From Tepidiforma bonchosmolovskayae (GTDB lineage: Bacteria; Chloroflexota; Dehalococcoidia; Tepidiformales; Tepidiformaceae): a DNA stretch of 64,000 bases. The DNA lies in NCBI RefSeq assembly GCF_008838325.1, contig NZ_CP042829.1, forward strand, positions 1,054,001 to 1,118,000. Reading direction: 5' to 3'. Both the position numbers and the translations under genes were made by a program. The notes below the pieces were generated by a model. The model made no database searches, was not told the origin of the DNA, and saw only the letters and a list, made by a program, of their open reading frames with translations. Below, in pieces: positions 1 through 7,376 of this stretch (its first letter is position 1; each line of letters starts with the position of its first letter).

Positions 1-385
1 CGACATCGGCGAGCATGGCGTCGCGCGCGGGGGTGCGGATGCCCTTGCCGAAGCGGTCGACGGCGCGGCCGGCGAGGGCGACCCCCCAGGCGGGGGCAAG
101 CGCGAGGATGAGCTTGCCGACAGCGGCGAGGGCGTAGCCGGCAACGACGAACGGCTTGCGGGCGCCGGCGGCGTCGCTCCAGCGGCCGGCGAGGGGGCGC
201 GTCGCGTAGGCGGTGGCCTCGGCGACGCCCTCGACCAGGCCGACGGCAGCGACAGGCGCGCCGAGCGTGGCGGTCAGGAAGATCGGGATGAGCGGGTAGA
301 CGAGTTCGGAGGAGAGGTCGGCGAAGAAGGAGGTGAGGCCGAGGAGCCAGGCCGGCCGGGGAATGTGGCGGAAGCGCGGGAGCAC
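1..385 (-). CDS. MFS transporter, N-terminal part (3' end lies outside the window)
   Basis: The minus-strand frame is open from a GTG at 385 to the left edge of the window, so only about the first 128 residues are present. The translation has the opening of a major facilitator transporter: a first membrane helix (AWLLGLTSFFADLSSELVYP), a second segment rich in small residues, and the loop GRWSDAAGARKP that matches the conserved MFS cytoplasmic loop 2-3 motif. It probably exports or imports a small solute across the inner membrane; the substrate cannot be read. A GTG at 436 in the same frame is an alternative start. It lies downstream of the small gene ending at 463 and may be cotranscribed with it. 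Confidence 0.8.
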   Translation of the reverse strand, partial: MLPRFRHIPRPAWLLGLTSFFADLSSELVYPLIPIFLTATLGAPVAAVGLVEGVAEATAYATRPLAGRWSDAAGARKPFVVAGYALAAVGKLILALAPAWGVALAGRAVDRFGKGIRTPARDAMLADV

Positions 386-462
386 CGGGGAATCGTGCCC
401 CGGGCGCGGCGGGAGAACAAGCGCCGACGCTGGCACAAAAAGGGGGCGAAGGTGTGCCGGAG

Positions 463-768
463 TCAGGGCCCCTGGCGTTCGCGGAGGGCAGCCGGGGGCG
501 TGCCTTCCCCGTCGATCCGGAGCGTGGTGGTCCGGTGGCCGGCGCCGCCGCGGATCGCGGCTTCGCGGACGATGGCGGTGCGGGTGGAACGGCCGACGGT
601 CAGCTCGACCCGGTCGCCGGGGAGGATGGCGGCGACGCCGTGGATAACGAGTTCACCGGTCCACGGCGCGGGGCCGCCGTTCCGGGAAAGCGAGGCGGCA
701 ACGCGCGTTTCGAAGCCCTCGCCAAAGGCCAGGCGGGCATCACCCTGCCAGTGTGCGGTATCGCTCAT
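463..768 (-). CDS. small hypothetical protein (101 aa)
   Basis: A 101-residue soluble protein that I do not recognise. The sequence has alternating hydrophobic and charged stretches compatible with a small beta-rich fold (WTGELVIHGVAAILPGDRVE, then TVGRSTRTAIVREAAI). It has no signal peptide or membrane segment. The start ATG lies 8 bases from a perfect 16-bp palindrome at 777-792, which would be well placed as an operator. The downstream MFS gene begins within 80 bases on the same strand, so the two may form an operon. Several other frames are open here because of the GC content; I chose this one for the palindrome and the unforced composition of the protein. Confidence 0.5.
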   Translation of the reverse strand: MSDTAHWQGDARLAFGEGFETRVAASLSRNGGPAPWTGELVIHGVAAILPGDRVELTVGRSTRTAIVREAAIRGGAGHRTTTLRIDGEGTPPAALRERQGP

Positions 769-776
769 GGCGCAAG

Positions 777-792
777 CTTAGCACGTGCTAAG
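777..792. promoter_or_regulatory. 16-bp perfect palindrome, candidate operator
   Basis: CTTAGCACGTGCTAAG is a perfect palindrome immediately upstream of the ATG at 768 and within the divergent region before the gene at 920. Its size and symmetry fit a dimeric repressor site. The block that follows (795-814) contains AACGTGAG and a GTAA-TACG-TTAC inverted repeat. No regulator gene adjoins it, so the cognate protein is unknown. Confidence 0.5.
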
Positions 793-919
793 TCAACGTG
801 AGGTAATACGTTACACATCGTGACAGTGTGCATTCCGAAAGCTGGACGGGCATCCAGAGGCTTCCCCGGTAGGGTGCGGTCGGGTGTAATCGGACCAGAC
901 CTGACGCGGGAGCGCGCCT

Positions 920-1459
920 GTGGACACCTTTCTGCACATGACCTTCCTGTGGCTCCACATTCTCGGCATCGCCCTGTGGGTGGGGCCGCAGGTGTTCCTC
1001 GCGGTGGTTTGGGGGCCGGCCTCGCGGCAGATTGCGGACCTCCCGACGCGGGTGGCCGCGATGCGGACGATTACGCGGCGGTTCGGCTACCTCGGCGGGC
1101 TCGGGCTGGCGCTGGTCATCGTCGCGGGGACGTACCTGGTGTTCACGTGGCGGGACTACTACGCGATTCCGTCGGATGCGGAGTTCACGAGCCTGCGGTT
1201 CGGGGTCTGGTTCATCATCAAGATGAACGTGCTGCTGGTGATGCTGGCGGTGGTGGCGCTGCACACGTTCTGGGCGGGTCCGAAGCAGCTGCGGCTGTAC
1301 GAGGCGAAGGCGCGGGGCGAGGCGGTGGATGAGGGTGCGCTCCGCCGGGCGCGGATGGTGTCGATGGTGCTGAGCGTGCTGGGGCTGCTGCTGACCCTGG
1401 CGATCATGGTGATTGGCGTGATGATCGGGACGAGCGGCTGGAGTTTGCAGGAGGTGTAG
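920..1459 (+). CDS. four-helix integral membrane protein (CopD/DUF4149-like)
   Basis: A 179-residue membrane protein with about four hydrophobic segments: residues near 5-28 (TFLWLHILGIALWVGPQVFL), 55-75 (LGGLGLALVIVAGTYLVF), 95-115 and 150-172. The pattern of one early His next to a Gly-Trp turn (HILGIALWVG) resembles the CopD/DUF2269/DUF4149 group of small cytochrome-b561-like membrane proteins, some of which are linked to copper or haem. The start is GTG, preceded by GGGAG at 908-912. It converges with the MFS gene ending at 1467. The family assignment is by general resemblance only. Confidence 0.7.
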   Translation: MDTFLHMTFLWLHILGIALWVGPQVFLAVVWGPASRQIADLPTRVAAMRTITRRFGYLGGLGLALVIVAGTYLVFTWRDYYAIPSDAEFTSLRFGVWFIIKMNVLLVMLAVVALHTFWAGPKQLRLYEAKARGEAVDEGALRRARMVSMVLSVLGLLLTLAIMVIGVMIGTSGWSLQEV

Positions 1460-1466
1460 GGGCGGC

Positions 1467-2834
1467 TCAGCCCGCGGCGTCAACGGCGGGTGCGCCGGCG
1501 GCGGGCGTTTCGGCGTCGTCCTCGGCTTCGAGCGCGCGGAAGGCATCCCGGCCGATACGAATGTAGTAGGCGGCAGCGAGGATGGTCCCGGCAGCGCAGA
1601 GGGAGGCCATGGCGGTGAGGGCGACGCGAACGCCGAGGTGCTCCGCGAGGAAGCCGGTGATGTAGCCGCCGATCGGCGTGGAACCGGCGAAGAGGAGGAA
1701 GAAGATGCTCATCACGCGGCCGCGGAGCTCATCGGGGACGATGACCTGGAGCGAGGTGTTGATGGTGGTCGAAAACGCGACACCGACGATGCCGAGGAAA
1801 AAGAGGAGGGCGACGGTTACGGCATAGAGGGGCGAGAAGGCGACGGCTGCGAGCAGGCCGGAGAAGGCGGCGGAGGCGAGGAGGAGCCATGCAGGCCGCA
1901 GGCGGCCGGTCGCGGCCATGATGAGCGCTGCGGTGAGGCTGCCGGCCCCCATGGCGGAGGTGAGCATGCCGAACTTCTGCGGCCCGACGTGGAGCACGAA
2001 TTCGGCGACGAGCGGCACGATGACGGTGAAGTTGTATCCGAAGGTGCCGATGACGCCGAGGAGGATGAAGAAGAAGGCGACGGCCGGGGTCCGCGCGGAG
2101 TAGGCGAGCCCGTCGCGCACCTGCCGGAGAACGTTGCCCCGGGCGGGCGACTTCGGGACGGCGCGGAATTCGGACGGGCGCATCAGCGCGTACGCGGCGA
2201 GGACAGCGAGGAAGCTTGCGGCGTTCGCAGCGAAGGCCCAGGAGAGGCCGATCGCTGCGATCGTGACGCCGGCGACGGCCGGGCCGGCGATGCGGGCAAG
2301 GTTGAAGATGCTCGAATTGAGGGCCACGGCATTGACGAGGCGCTCGCGGCCGACGAGTTCGACAACGAAGGACTGGCGCACCGGGCCATCGAAGGCGTTG
2401 ACGGTGCCGAGCCAGAGCGCGAGGGCGTAAACGTGCCAGAGCTGGACGCGGCCGGTGGCGACGAGGAGGGCGAGGACAGCGGCCTGGGTCATCGCAAGCG
2501 ACTGGGTGATGACGAGGGCGCGGCGCTTGGGGAGGCGGTCGGCGAAGGCGCCGCCGAAGAGGGTAAAGACGGTGATGGGGAGGAACTGGAGGGTGGTGAC
2601 GGTGCCGAGGGCGAGCGGCGAGCCGGTAAGCTTGAGGACGAGCCAGGCCTGGGCAGTGGTCTGCATCCAGGTGCCGACGAGCGAGATGAGCTGGCCGATG
2701 AAGTAGACGCGGTAGTTGTAGACGGCGAGGGAAGCGAACTGGCGGGCGGCGATGGCGCGGAGGGAGCGGGGCTGGGGAAGTGCGGGGGCTTCGGCGCGGG
2801 GCCGGGGCCGGGGGGCGGTCCGGGATCGCTGCAT
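1467..2834 (-). CDS. MFS transporter (enterobactin-exporter EntS/MFS_3 type)
   Basis: A 455-residue protein with 12 likely membrane helices and an N-terminal cytoplasmic stretch rich in Arg and Pro. The first helix region (YNYRVYFIGQLISLVGTWMQ), the loop GGAFADRLPKRRALV and the C-terminal half restart (GRVMSIFFLLFAGSTPIGGY) are typical of the MFS_3 group that includes EntS and many drug or siderophore exporters. Length is normal for the group. An acidic C-terminal tail rich in Ala and Asp follows the last helix. An inverted repeat lies just upstream at 2849-2864, so the gene may be controlled by a local repressor. Confidence 0.85.
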   Translation of the reverse strand: MQRSRTAPRPRPRAEAPALPQPRSLRAIAARQFASLAVYNYRVYFIGQLISLVGTWMQTTAQAWLVLKLTGSPLALGTVTTLQFLPITVFTLFGGAFADRLPKRRALVITQSLAMTQAAVLALLVATGRVQLWHVYALALWLGTVNAFDGPVRQSFVVELVGRERLVNAVALNSSIFNLARIAGPAVAGVTIAAIGLSWAFAANAASFLAVLAAYALMRPSEFRAVPKSPARGNVLRQVRDGLAYSARTPAVAFFFILLGVIGTFGYNFTVIVPLVAEFVLHVGPQKFGMLTSAMGAGSLTAALIMAATGRLRPAWLLLASAAFSGLLAAVAFSPLYAVTVALLFFLGIVGVAFSTTINTSLQVIVPDELRGRVMSIFFLLFAGSTPIGGYITGFLAEHLGVRVALTAMASLCAAGTILAAAYYIRIGRDAFRALEAEDDAETPAAGAPAVDAAG

Positions 2835-2848
2835 GGAAAGAGCATACC

Positions 2849-2864
2849 CTCACGTGAACGTGAG
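2849..2864. promoter_or_regulatory. inverted repeat between divergent genes, candidate operator
   Basis: CTCACGTGAACGTGAG has 6-bp arms (CTCACG/CGTGAG) around TGAA. It lies 14 bases upstream of the MFS start at 2834. It shares AACGTGAG with the region at 795-802, which suggests that the same regulator could bind both divergent promoters. Confidence 0.4.
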
Positions 2865-2954
2865 TGTTAGGTGACGGCTGCGGCCCGCCTTTACCGGGCG
2901 AGCGCGCGGGGGGGTTGTTGGGCGCGCGGGGCGGGTTCCGGCGATAATCGCGGC

Positions 2955-3602
2955 GTGCGTCAGCCGGCTTCGCCGATGCCGTCCGGTTCGGAACCGCCCC
3001 TGCCGGGGGCGGCGCCGCGGCGCCGGGTGGTGATCGACCTCGGCTGCGGGCGGCGGAAGAAGCCGGGCGCCATCGGGCTCGATATCGCGCGGGTGCCGGG
3101 CGTCGATGTCATCGCCGATGTGACGCGTCCGCTGCCCCTGAAGGACAGCTCGGTCGACGAGGTGTACGCCTCGCACCTTATTGAGCACGTGGACGACCTG
3201 CTGGCGTTTATGGGGGAGGTGTGGCGGGTGTGCAGGCCGGGTGCGCTGGTGTACTTCCGCTTTCCGCACGGTTCGACGCCGTTTCTGACGTGGAAGGACC
3301 CGACGCACCGGCGGGGGGTGTACCTGGCGATGTTCGAGTACTTCGACCCGACGACGCTGGACGGGCAGGTGTGGGGGTACTACCACCCGGCGAAGTTCAA
3401 GATTGAGCGTCGGCGGCTGCACTTCAATTTGAATTTCGACACGGTGCGCCCGGGGCGGGTGCGTGCGGTGCTGGGGTGGGTGTTCGACCGGCTGGCGAAC
3501 CGGGATGAGCGGTGGCTGTACGTGTGCGAGCGGTGGTGGGGGAACTGGGTTGGGATGGAGGAGGCGGAGATCTGGCTGCGGGTGCTGAAGGCGGGAGGGT
3601 GA
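2955..3602 (+). CDS. class I SAM-dependent methyltransferase
   Basis: A 215-residue protein with the Rossmann methyltransferase motif I (VVIDLGCGRRKKPGAIGLD) near residues 26-44 and an acidic motif II strand (VDVIADVTRPLPLKDSS), followed by a motif with SHLIEHVDDLLAFMGEVWRV. This arrangement is typical of Methyltransf_11-type enzymes that methylate small molecules or sugars and lipids. The substrate is not evident. The frame is open further upstream to 2871, but the GTG at 2955 is the best start because the residues before it are low-complexity translated intergenic DNA. The next gene starts 53 bases downstream. Confidence 0.8.
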   Translation: MRQPASPMPSGSEPPLPGAAPRRRVVIDLGCGRRKKPGAIGLDIARVPGVDVIADVTRPLPLKDSSVDEVYASHLIEHVDDLLAFMGEVWRVCRPGALVYFRFPHGSTPFLTWKDPTHRRGVYLAMFEYFDPTTLDGQVWGYYHPAKFKIERRRLHFNLNFDTVRPGRVRAVLGWVFDRLANRDERWLYVCERWWGNWVGMEEAEIWLRVLKAGG

Positions 3603-3655
3603 GGGGCCGCCTGGGGTGTGGCGGGGCCGGCGGCGGGGTTGTTAGGCTCACCACC

Positions 3656-4354
3656 ATGAAGAGGCCGAGGAAGCACTGGTCGCTGCGGGAGACCGGGCGG
3701 CCGTTACCGCCTCGGGATGCCATCGAGGACTTTCAAACGCGCATCCTCGCGTGGGCCCAGGAGCACGGGCGGGATTTTCCTTGGCGGCATGTCACCGACC
3801 CGTACCGGGTGGCGATCACCGAACTGCTGCTGCAGCAGACATCGGCTACCGCAGTGGCGAAATGCTGGCACGATTTCTTCGAGCATTTCCCGACGCCTTC
3901 GGCGCTCGCATCGGCTTCCGATGATGAGATTGCCTCGGCCATCGGACATCTCGGCCTGCACCAGCAACGCACGCGCCGCATTCGCGCGCTCGCACGTTGG
4001 ATGGCCGAGCACGGTAACAGCTTGCCGACAACCCGGGAGGAACTGGAGGCGGTCCCCGGGGTCGGCCAGTATGTCGCAAGCGCCGTCCTCGCCGTGTGCG
4101 CGGGACAGCCCGAACCGCTTCTTGACGTGAACATGACGCGCGTCATCGAGCGCTACTTCGGCGAGCGCACCCTCGCAGATATCCGAGACGACCCATGGCT
4201 CCAGGAGACGGCTCGAGCCGCGGCACCAGGTGCACGCCTTGGCTGGGCTGTGCTAGACTTCGCGGCATCTATTTGCCGAGCGCGGGCGCCGCGGTGCAGC
4301 CAGTGCCCGATTGTCATGAGTTGTTCGTCAACCAGCCTGCCTTATGAAAGTTAG
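3656..4354 (+). CDS. HhH-GPD DNA glycosylase, MIG/thymine-DNA-glycosylase-like, linked to a restriction-modification system
   Basis: A 232-residue member of the endonuclease III/MutY superfamily. The N-terminal DFPWRHVTDPYRVAITELLL (40-59) is characteristic of MutY and MIG enzymes. The helix-hairpin-helix is at about 130-142 (VPGVGQY), the catalytic Asp is D157 (LLDVN), and the [4Fe-4S] ligands are C207, C214, C217 and C223 with exact C-x6-C-x2-C-x5-C spacing. Tyr139 occupies the position that is Lys in endonuclease III and Ser in MutY; Tyr is what I recall for the T/G mismatch glycosylase Mig.MthI. The gene overlaps the next one, a putative restriction endonuclease, by 11 bases. I infer that it repairs T/G mismatches left by deamination of 5-methylcytosine. 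A plain MutY role is the alternative. Confidence 0.8.
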   Translation: MKRPRKHWSLRETGRPLPPRDAIEDFQTRILAWAQEHGRDFPWRHVTDPYRVAITELLLQQTSATAVAKCWHDFFEHFPTPSALASASDDEIASAIGHLGLHQQRTRRIRALARWMAEHGNSLPTTREELEAVPGVGQYVASAVLAVCAGQPEPLLDVNMTRVIERYFGERTLADIRDDPWLQETARAAAPGARLGWAVLDFAASICRARAPRCSQCPIVMSCSSTSLPYES

Positions 4355-5216
4355 CGTTCTCCAAGCAATTAATCTATTTTCTGCTCGTTTGATTTTGAAC
4401 AATGATAAGTTTCTGGTGCCGTTCAACAAGGCCTACCTACCACAAATAATGGCTCACAGTTCCGATCGCGACTTTCCTGTCTCGTTAGGCCAACATATGC
4501 GGGAAATCTTTCGTTCTTATGATGCAGGCGATAGAAGTCAAAGTTCTGTCTCGAAAGCAGGTATTGCTTGGGAACTACTGTGCGCGCTTTATCTAACGGC
4601 ATGTTTTAAAGGAACAGATGCAGCAGCTGTCCACAGAAGCCACGCTCGGCTACTACTCCCTTCCTCGGTACGTGAGGCTCTTAGAGTTACGATCTCTGGC
4701 AAGAAATTGGTTCCAGATAATGACATCATTGTTCTCGTTTGGAGAGGAGAACAGGTTCCAGAGATTAAAGTCGACAATTGGAAGAGGGTTCCGAAGAAGC
4801 GGATTGATGGAGCCTTAAACGATCCTTCAAAAATTCAGCTGTTTGCCATCTCCTGCAAGACTACTTTTAATGATCAAATAAATGCTGCTCTATTCTGGGA
4901 CATGATTTATCGAAGATACAAGCAAGATCACGCAAGGATTGCCGTAGGTGGCCGTGCGCAACTCTCTCAATTCTACGATGGACAGCTGAGAACAGCATTA
5001 TTTACCGTCCCTTCACAAAACAAAGTTGATTTTAACGCGACGAGTGCACCTGTCGTGAAAGGACAAATTATGAGCGGAGGAGTCTACTGGGGAAGACCGA
5101 CTGTAGATTTCATTGAGTCAATAGACAGATTTTTCCCGACCTGGGGAATACCAACGATAAGTAGCAAGTGGTCAGAAGAGAGTCAGGAAGCTACTATGCA
5201 TCCTTGGCCTTTCTAA
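4344..5216 (+). CDS. putative type II restriction endonuclease (AT-rich, probably acquired)
   Basis: A 290-residue soluble protein of clearly lower GC content than all neighbours, with many A/T-ending codons. I assign it as the restriction enzyme from context: it lies between a mismatch glycosylase that overlaps its start and a convergent cytosine-5 methyltransferase whose 3' end overlaps its own by 23 bases. Possible PD-(D/E)xK elements are PDND at 124-127 followed by FAISCK at 167-172, giving a D...SxK arrangement on two strands, with an early acidic residue E77. I do not recognise a named family or recognition sequence. The start ATG overlaps the glycosylase stop, so translational coupling is likely. 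Confidence 0.65.
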   Translation: MKVSVLQAINLFSARLILNNDKFLVPFNKAYLPQIMAHSSDRDFPVSLGQHMREIFRSYDAGDRSQSSVSKAGIAWELLCALYLTACFKGTDAAAVHRSHARLLLPSSVREALRVTISGKKLVPDNDIIVLVWRGEQVPEIKVDNWKRVPKKRIDGALNDPSKIQLFAISCKTTFNDQINAALFWDMIYRRYKQDHARIAVGGRAQLSQFYDGQLRTALFTVPSQNKVDFNATSAPVVKGQIMSGGVYWGRPTVDFIESIDRFFPTWGIPTISSKWSEESQEATMHPWPF

Positions 5217-6756
5217 TTTGCGATGCAAGGGTTTGGCCCACAGCTTTGGCCAGCAAGGGCGGCACGGCGTTCCCCACTTGGGTGTACTGCGGCACTTCAA
5301 ATTTGCGCCGCTCGGAGCCGGTCGTCTCTTTCGAGCGGAACTCAAAGTTGTCGGGGAACGACTGGAGGCGCGCGAGTTCCCGTACGGTAAACGTTCGCGG
5401 GTAGCGTGGGTGGACGAAGTCGTCGGGCAGGCTCATCACCGTCGGTGAGGGCTCGTCCCAGCGCATCGGGCGCTGCGAGTGCTTCTTGGTAGCAGCCGCG
5501 ACGACGAGCGCAACAAGCTCCTGCTTGTTTTCCGCGAGCACCGTGCCGTCTGGGGCAATGGCGGGAACGGGCGCGGCCCTGAGGAAGTGCTCGACGACTT
5601 CAACGCGGCTGTTTCCGTCGAGGCCCGGGTCGGCGGCGACATTGAGGAGGCCAGGCCGTATCCCGACCGCGTCGAAGTACTGGTACAGCCGGAACCGCAG
5701 CTCGATGGGAGGCGAGTGCTTACGTTGCGTTGCGTTCAGCGGGCGGGATGGAGGAGCAGCCTCCGGGAGGGCCGGGGGAAGCCACTCCGGCGAACAGCGC
5801 ATCGTCCAGGCGTATCGCCCTGGCGAGCACATATAGGACAGGTCGCCGCAATCGGCCGCGTACTGGAGTTCGCCGTCAACGTCCACAAGGTCCCAGAGAG
5901 CGTGTCGTACGGTCAGCGGCCGATTGACGGAGGGCACGGGACAAAGCGGCGAGGGCGGCAGCTGCCCGGAGACATAGAAGGGGAGCGAACCGGATAACCC
6001 CGCGGCCCTAGCGACATCGGTCCGCAAACCAACGAGGAACATCCGTGGCCGATGCTGCGGGACGCCGAAGTGCATCGCGTTCAACCGCATGGGCTGCACG
6101 ACGTACCTGGGACCGGTAGAAGCCAGCGCCTCCGCGAGTTCCCGGAAGGGCGCCTTGGCGCCGTTCTTGACGAAGTCTTGGCCGATACCGACGACGTTTT
6201 CAATCAGGACCGCCTTAGGTTCTATGGCCTCGACAACATCGAGAAACTGCCACGGAAGCTGGTTCCGGGCATCATGCGGGTCGCGACGGCCAGCCATCGA
6301 AAATCCCTGGCACGGCGGCCCACCGGCGACGAGGTCGACATCGCGCCTGCGGAGCTCCTCCAGCAACGTCGGCTCCCGGAGCAGCGCAGCGACTTCGTCG
6401 ACGATTAGACCCGCTTCGAACTGGGAGCGAAGCGGCTGCTCGCAGTAAGCTTTCCATTGCCTGGCGCCGGCGTCGCCCACGGGGAGACGCTGGATGAAGT
6501 TGTGGTAGTACGTCTCTGCGGCCATGGGGGACTTCTCAACGGCCAGGATGCCCCGGAACCCGGCCTTCTCGAGACCGAGGGAGAGCCCCCCGCATCCAGC
6601 AAACAGGTCGACGTAGGTGAGGTTTGGGTCCGTGTTCACATTATGCAAGCGCTTATGTACGTGAGCATTAAGCCCGAGCGTAATGTCGTCGCTCACCCCC
6701 GGCGAGTCAAGAGTTTGCCTCGCCCACAATCGCGCCTGCATCCCGTTAGCACTCAC
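5194..6756 (-). CDS. DNA (cytosine-5-)-methyltransferase
   Basis: A 520-residue C5 methyltransferase, longer than typical bacterial enzymes because of an insert between motifs I and IV. Motif I is DLFAGCGG (50-57), motif IV GGPPCQGFS carries the catalytic Cys149, motif VI is IENV (185-188), motif VIII is QHRPRMFLVG, and the C-terminal motif X is QVGNAVPP. It transfers a methyl group to cytosine C5 and should protect host DNA from the neighbouring endonuclease. It converges on and overlaps that gene. The first 40 residues are weakly conserved in character; a GTG at 6696 with a G-rich stretch before it is an alternative start. The variable target-recognition region lies between motifs VIII and IX. 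Confidence 0.92.
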   Translation of the reverse strand: MSANGMQARLWARQTLDSPGVSDDITLGLNAHVHKRLHNVNTDPNLTYVDLFAGCGGLSLGLEKAGFRGILAVEKSPMAAETYYHNFIQRLPVGDAGARQWKAYCEQPLRSQFEAGLIVDEVAALLREPTLLEELRRRDVDLVAGGPPCQGFSMAGRRDPHDARNQLPWQFLDVVEAIEPKAVLIENVVGIGQDFVKNGAKAPFRELAEALASTGPRYVVQPMRLNAMHFGVPQHRPRMFLVGLRTDVARAAGLSGSLPFYVSGQLPPSPLCPVPSVNRPLTVRHALWDLVDVDGELQYAADCGDLSYMCSPGRYAWTMRCSPEWLPPALPEAAPPSRPLNATQRKHSPPIELRFRLYQYFDAVGIRPGLLNVAADPGLDGNSRVEVVEHFLRAAPVPAIAPDGTVLAENKQELVALVVAAATKKHSQRPMRWDEPSPTVMSLPDDFVHPRYPRTFTVRELARLQSFPDNFEFRSKETTGSERRKFEVPQYTQVGNAVPPLLAKAVGQTLASQIRKAKDA

Positions 6757-6780
6757 TTCAGCACCTTGCTCAGCCTATCT

Positions 6781-6798
6781 GTTTGTCGGAGTTTGTCG
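6781..6798. repeat. tandem direct repeat GTTTGTCG x2, candidate operator
   Basis: GTTTGTCG occurs at 6781-6788 and 6791-6798, separated by GA. A 10-bp repeat period places both copies on the same DNA face. The site is between the methyltransferase start and the small HTH gene. It would be a suitable control site for balancing modification and restriction expression. Confidence 0.45.
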
Positions 6799-6799
6799 C

Positions 6800-6828
6800 A
6801 CTTTGGCGCATAGCGACGCAGATGTCAA
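6800..6828 (-). promoter_or_regulatory. candidate sigma-70-type promoter of the methyltransferase
   Basis: On the minus strand TTGACA (6828-6823) is followed after 17 bases by CAAAGT (6805-6800). The predicted start falls inside the direct repeat at 6781-6798, so a protein bound there would block transcription. The -10 box is only a partial match. Confidence 0.35.
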
Positions 6829-7024
6829 CGTCCCCCGTGACCTCACGCCCATAGCGGAGGCTGCAGCCATGTTCGGCGTCTCCCGCCGCACACTGGAGCG
6901 CCTCGTCCAGCAGGGCCAGCTCCGCCGATTTCGCCGCCCCGGCGACCGGCGAACGTTCGTGTCGCTCGACGAGGTCAACCGCGGCCTGGGCTTCCGCGAA
7001 GTTCCCTCGAAATACGAGCCGTAG
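6803..7024 (+). CDS. small helix-turn-helix (excisionase/MerR-type) DNA-binding protein
   Basis: About 74 residues with one clear domain: LTPIAEAAAMFGVSRRTLER is a helix-turn-helix, followed by a short wing (RRFRRPGDRRTFVS), as in HTH_17/excisionase-like and MerR N-terminal domains. No second domain is present. The frame is open back to an ATG at 6683, but residues encoded upstream of the TTG at 6803 look non-native and overlap the methyltransferase 5' end; GGAG at 6788-6791 could serve the TTG. Its position beside the methyltransferase promoter and the direct repeat suggests a controller-like role for the island, although typical C proteins have a different HTH type. It could also be an unrelated housekeeping regulator. 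Confidence 0.65.
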   Translation: MAHSDADVNVPRDLTPIAEAAAMFGVSRRTLERLVQQGQLRRFRRPGDRRTFVSLDEVNRGLGFREVPSKYEP

Positions 7025-7086
7025 CCCTGGACATTTCGCGGAATCGGCCGTAGGCTCCGCACCAGTAACCTATGGAGGGAATTGCC

Positions 7087-7299
7087 ATGGCCGTCGATAT
7101 CTGGGACCTGGAGGCGGGCGATGTGGTGGTGCTCATCAGCGGAAACAAGGCTGAGGTGGTTGCGCCGACCGAGGACGGCAGCTGGTTCCTGGCGCGCTAC
7201 CTCGAAGTGACCGACCCGGACGACGCATGGCTCGTCGGAACGTTTGACGCGGTCCACGCTGACGAGGTCGAGGCGGTCCTCCTCCCGGTTTCGCACTGA
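7087..7299 (+). CDS. small hypothetical protein (70 aa)
   Basis: A 70-residue acidic protein that begins MAVDIWDLEAGDVVVLIS and continues with alternating hydrophobic strands, suggesting a small SH3-like or OB-like beta barrel. The ATG at 7087 is preceded by GGAGGG (7074-7079) at good spacing, which decides against the in-frame ATG at 7072. There is no signal peptide. I do not recognise the family. It sits between the restriction-modification island and the acyl-CoA dehydrogenase and could belong to either region. Confidence 0.65.
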   Translation: MAVDIWDLEAGDVVVLISGNKAEVVAPTEDGSWFLARYLEVTDPDDAWLVGTFDAVHADEVEAVLLPVSH

Positions 7300-7376
7300 A
7301 GGAACGGGAGCACCCGCGGGCCGGGGCGGAAGGCGGTATAGTTCGGGCCCCACGAAGGTTTGGAGGCCCCTGCACG

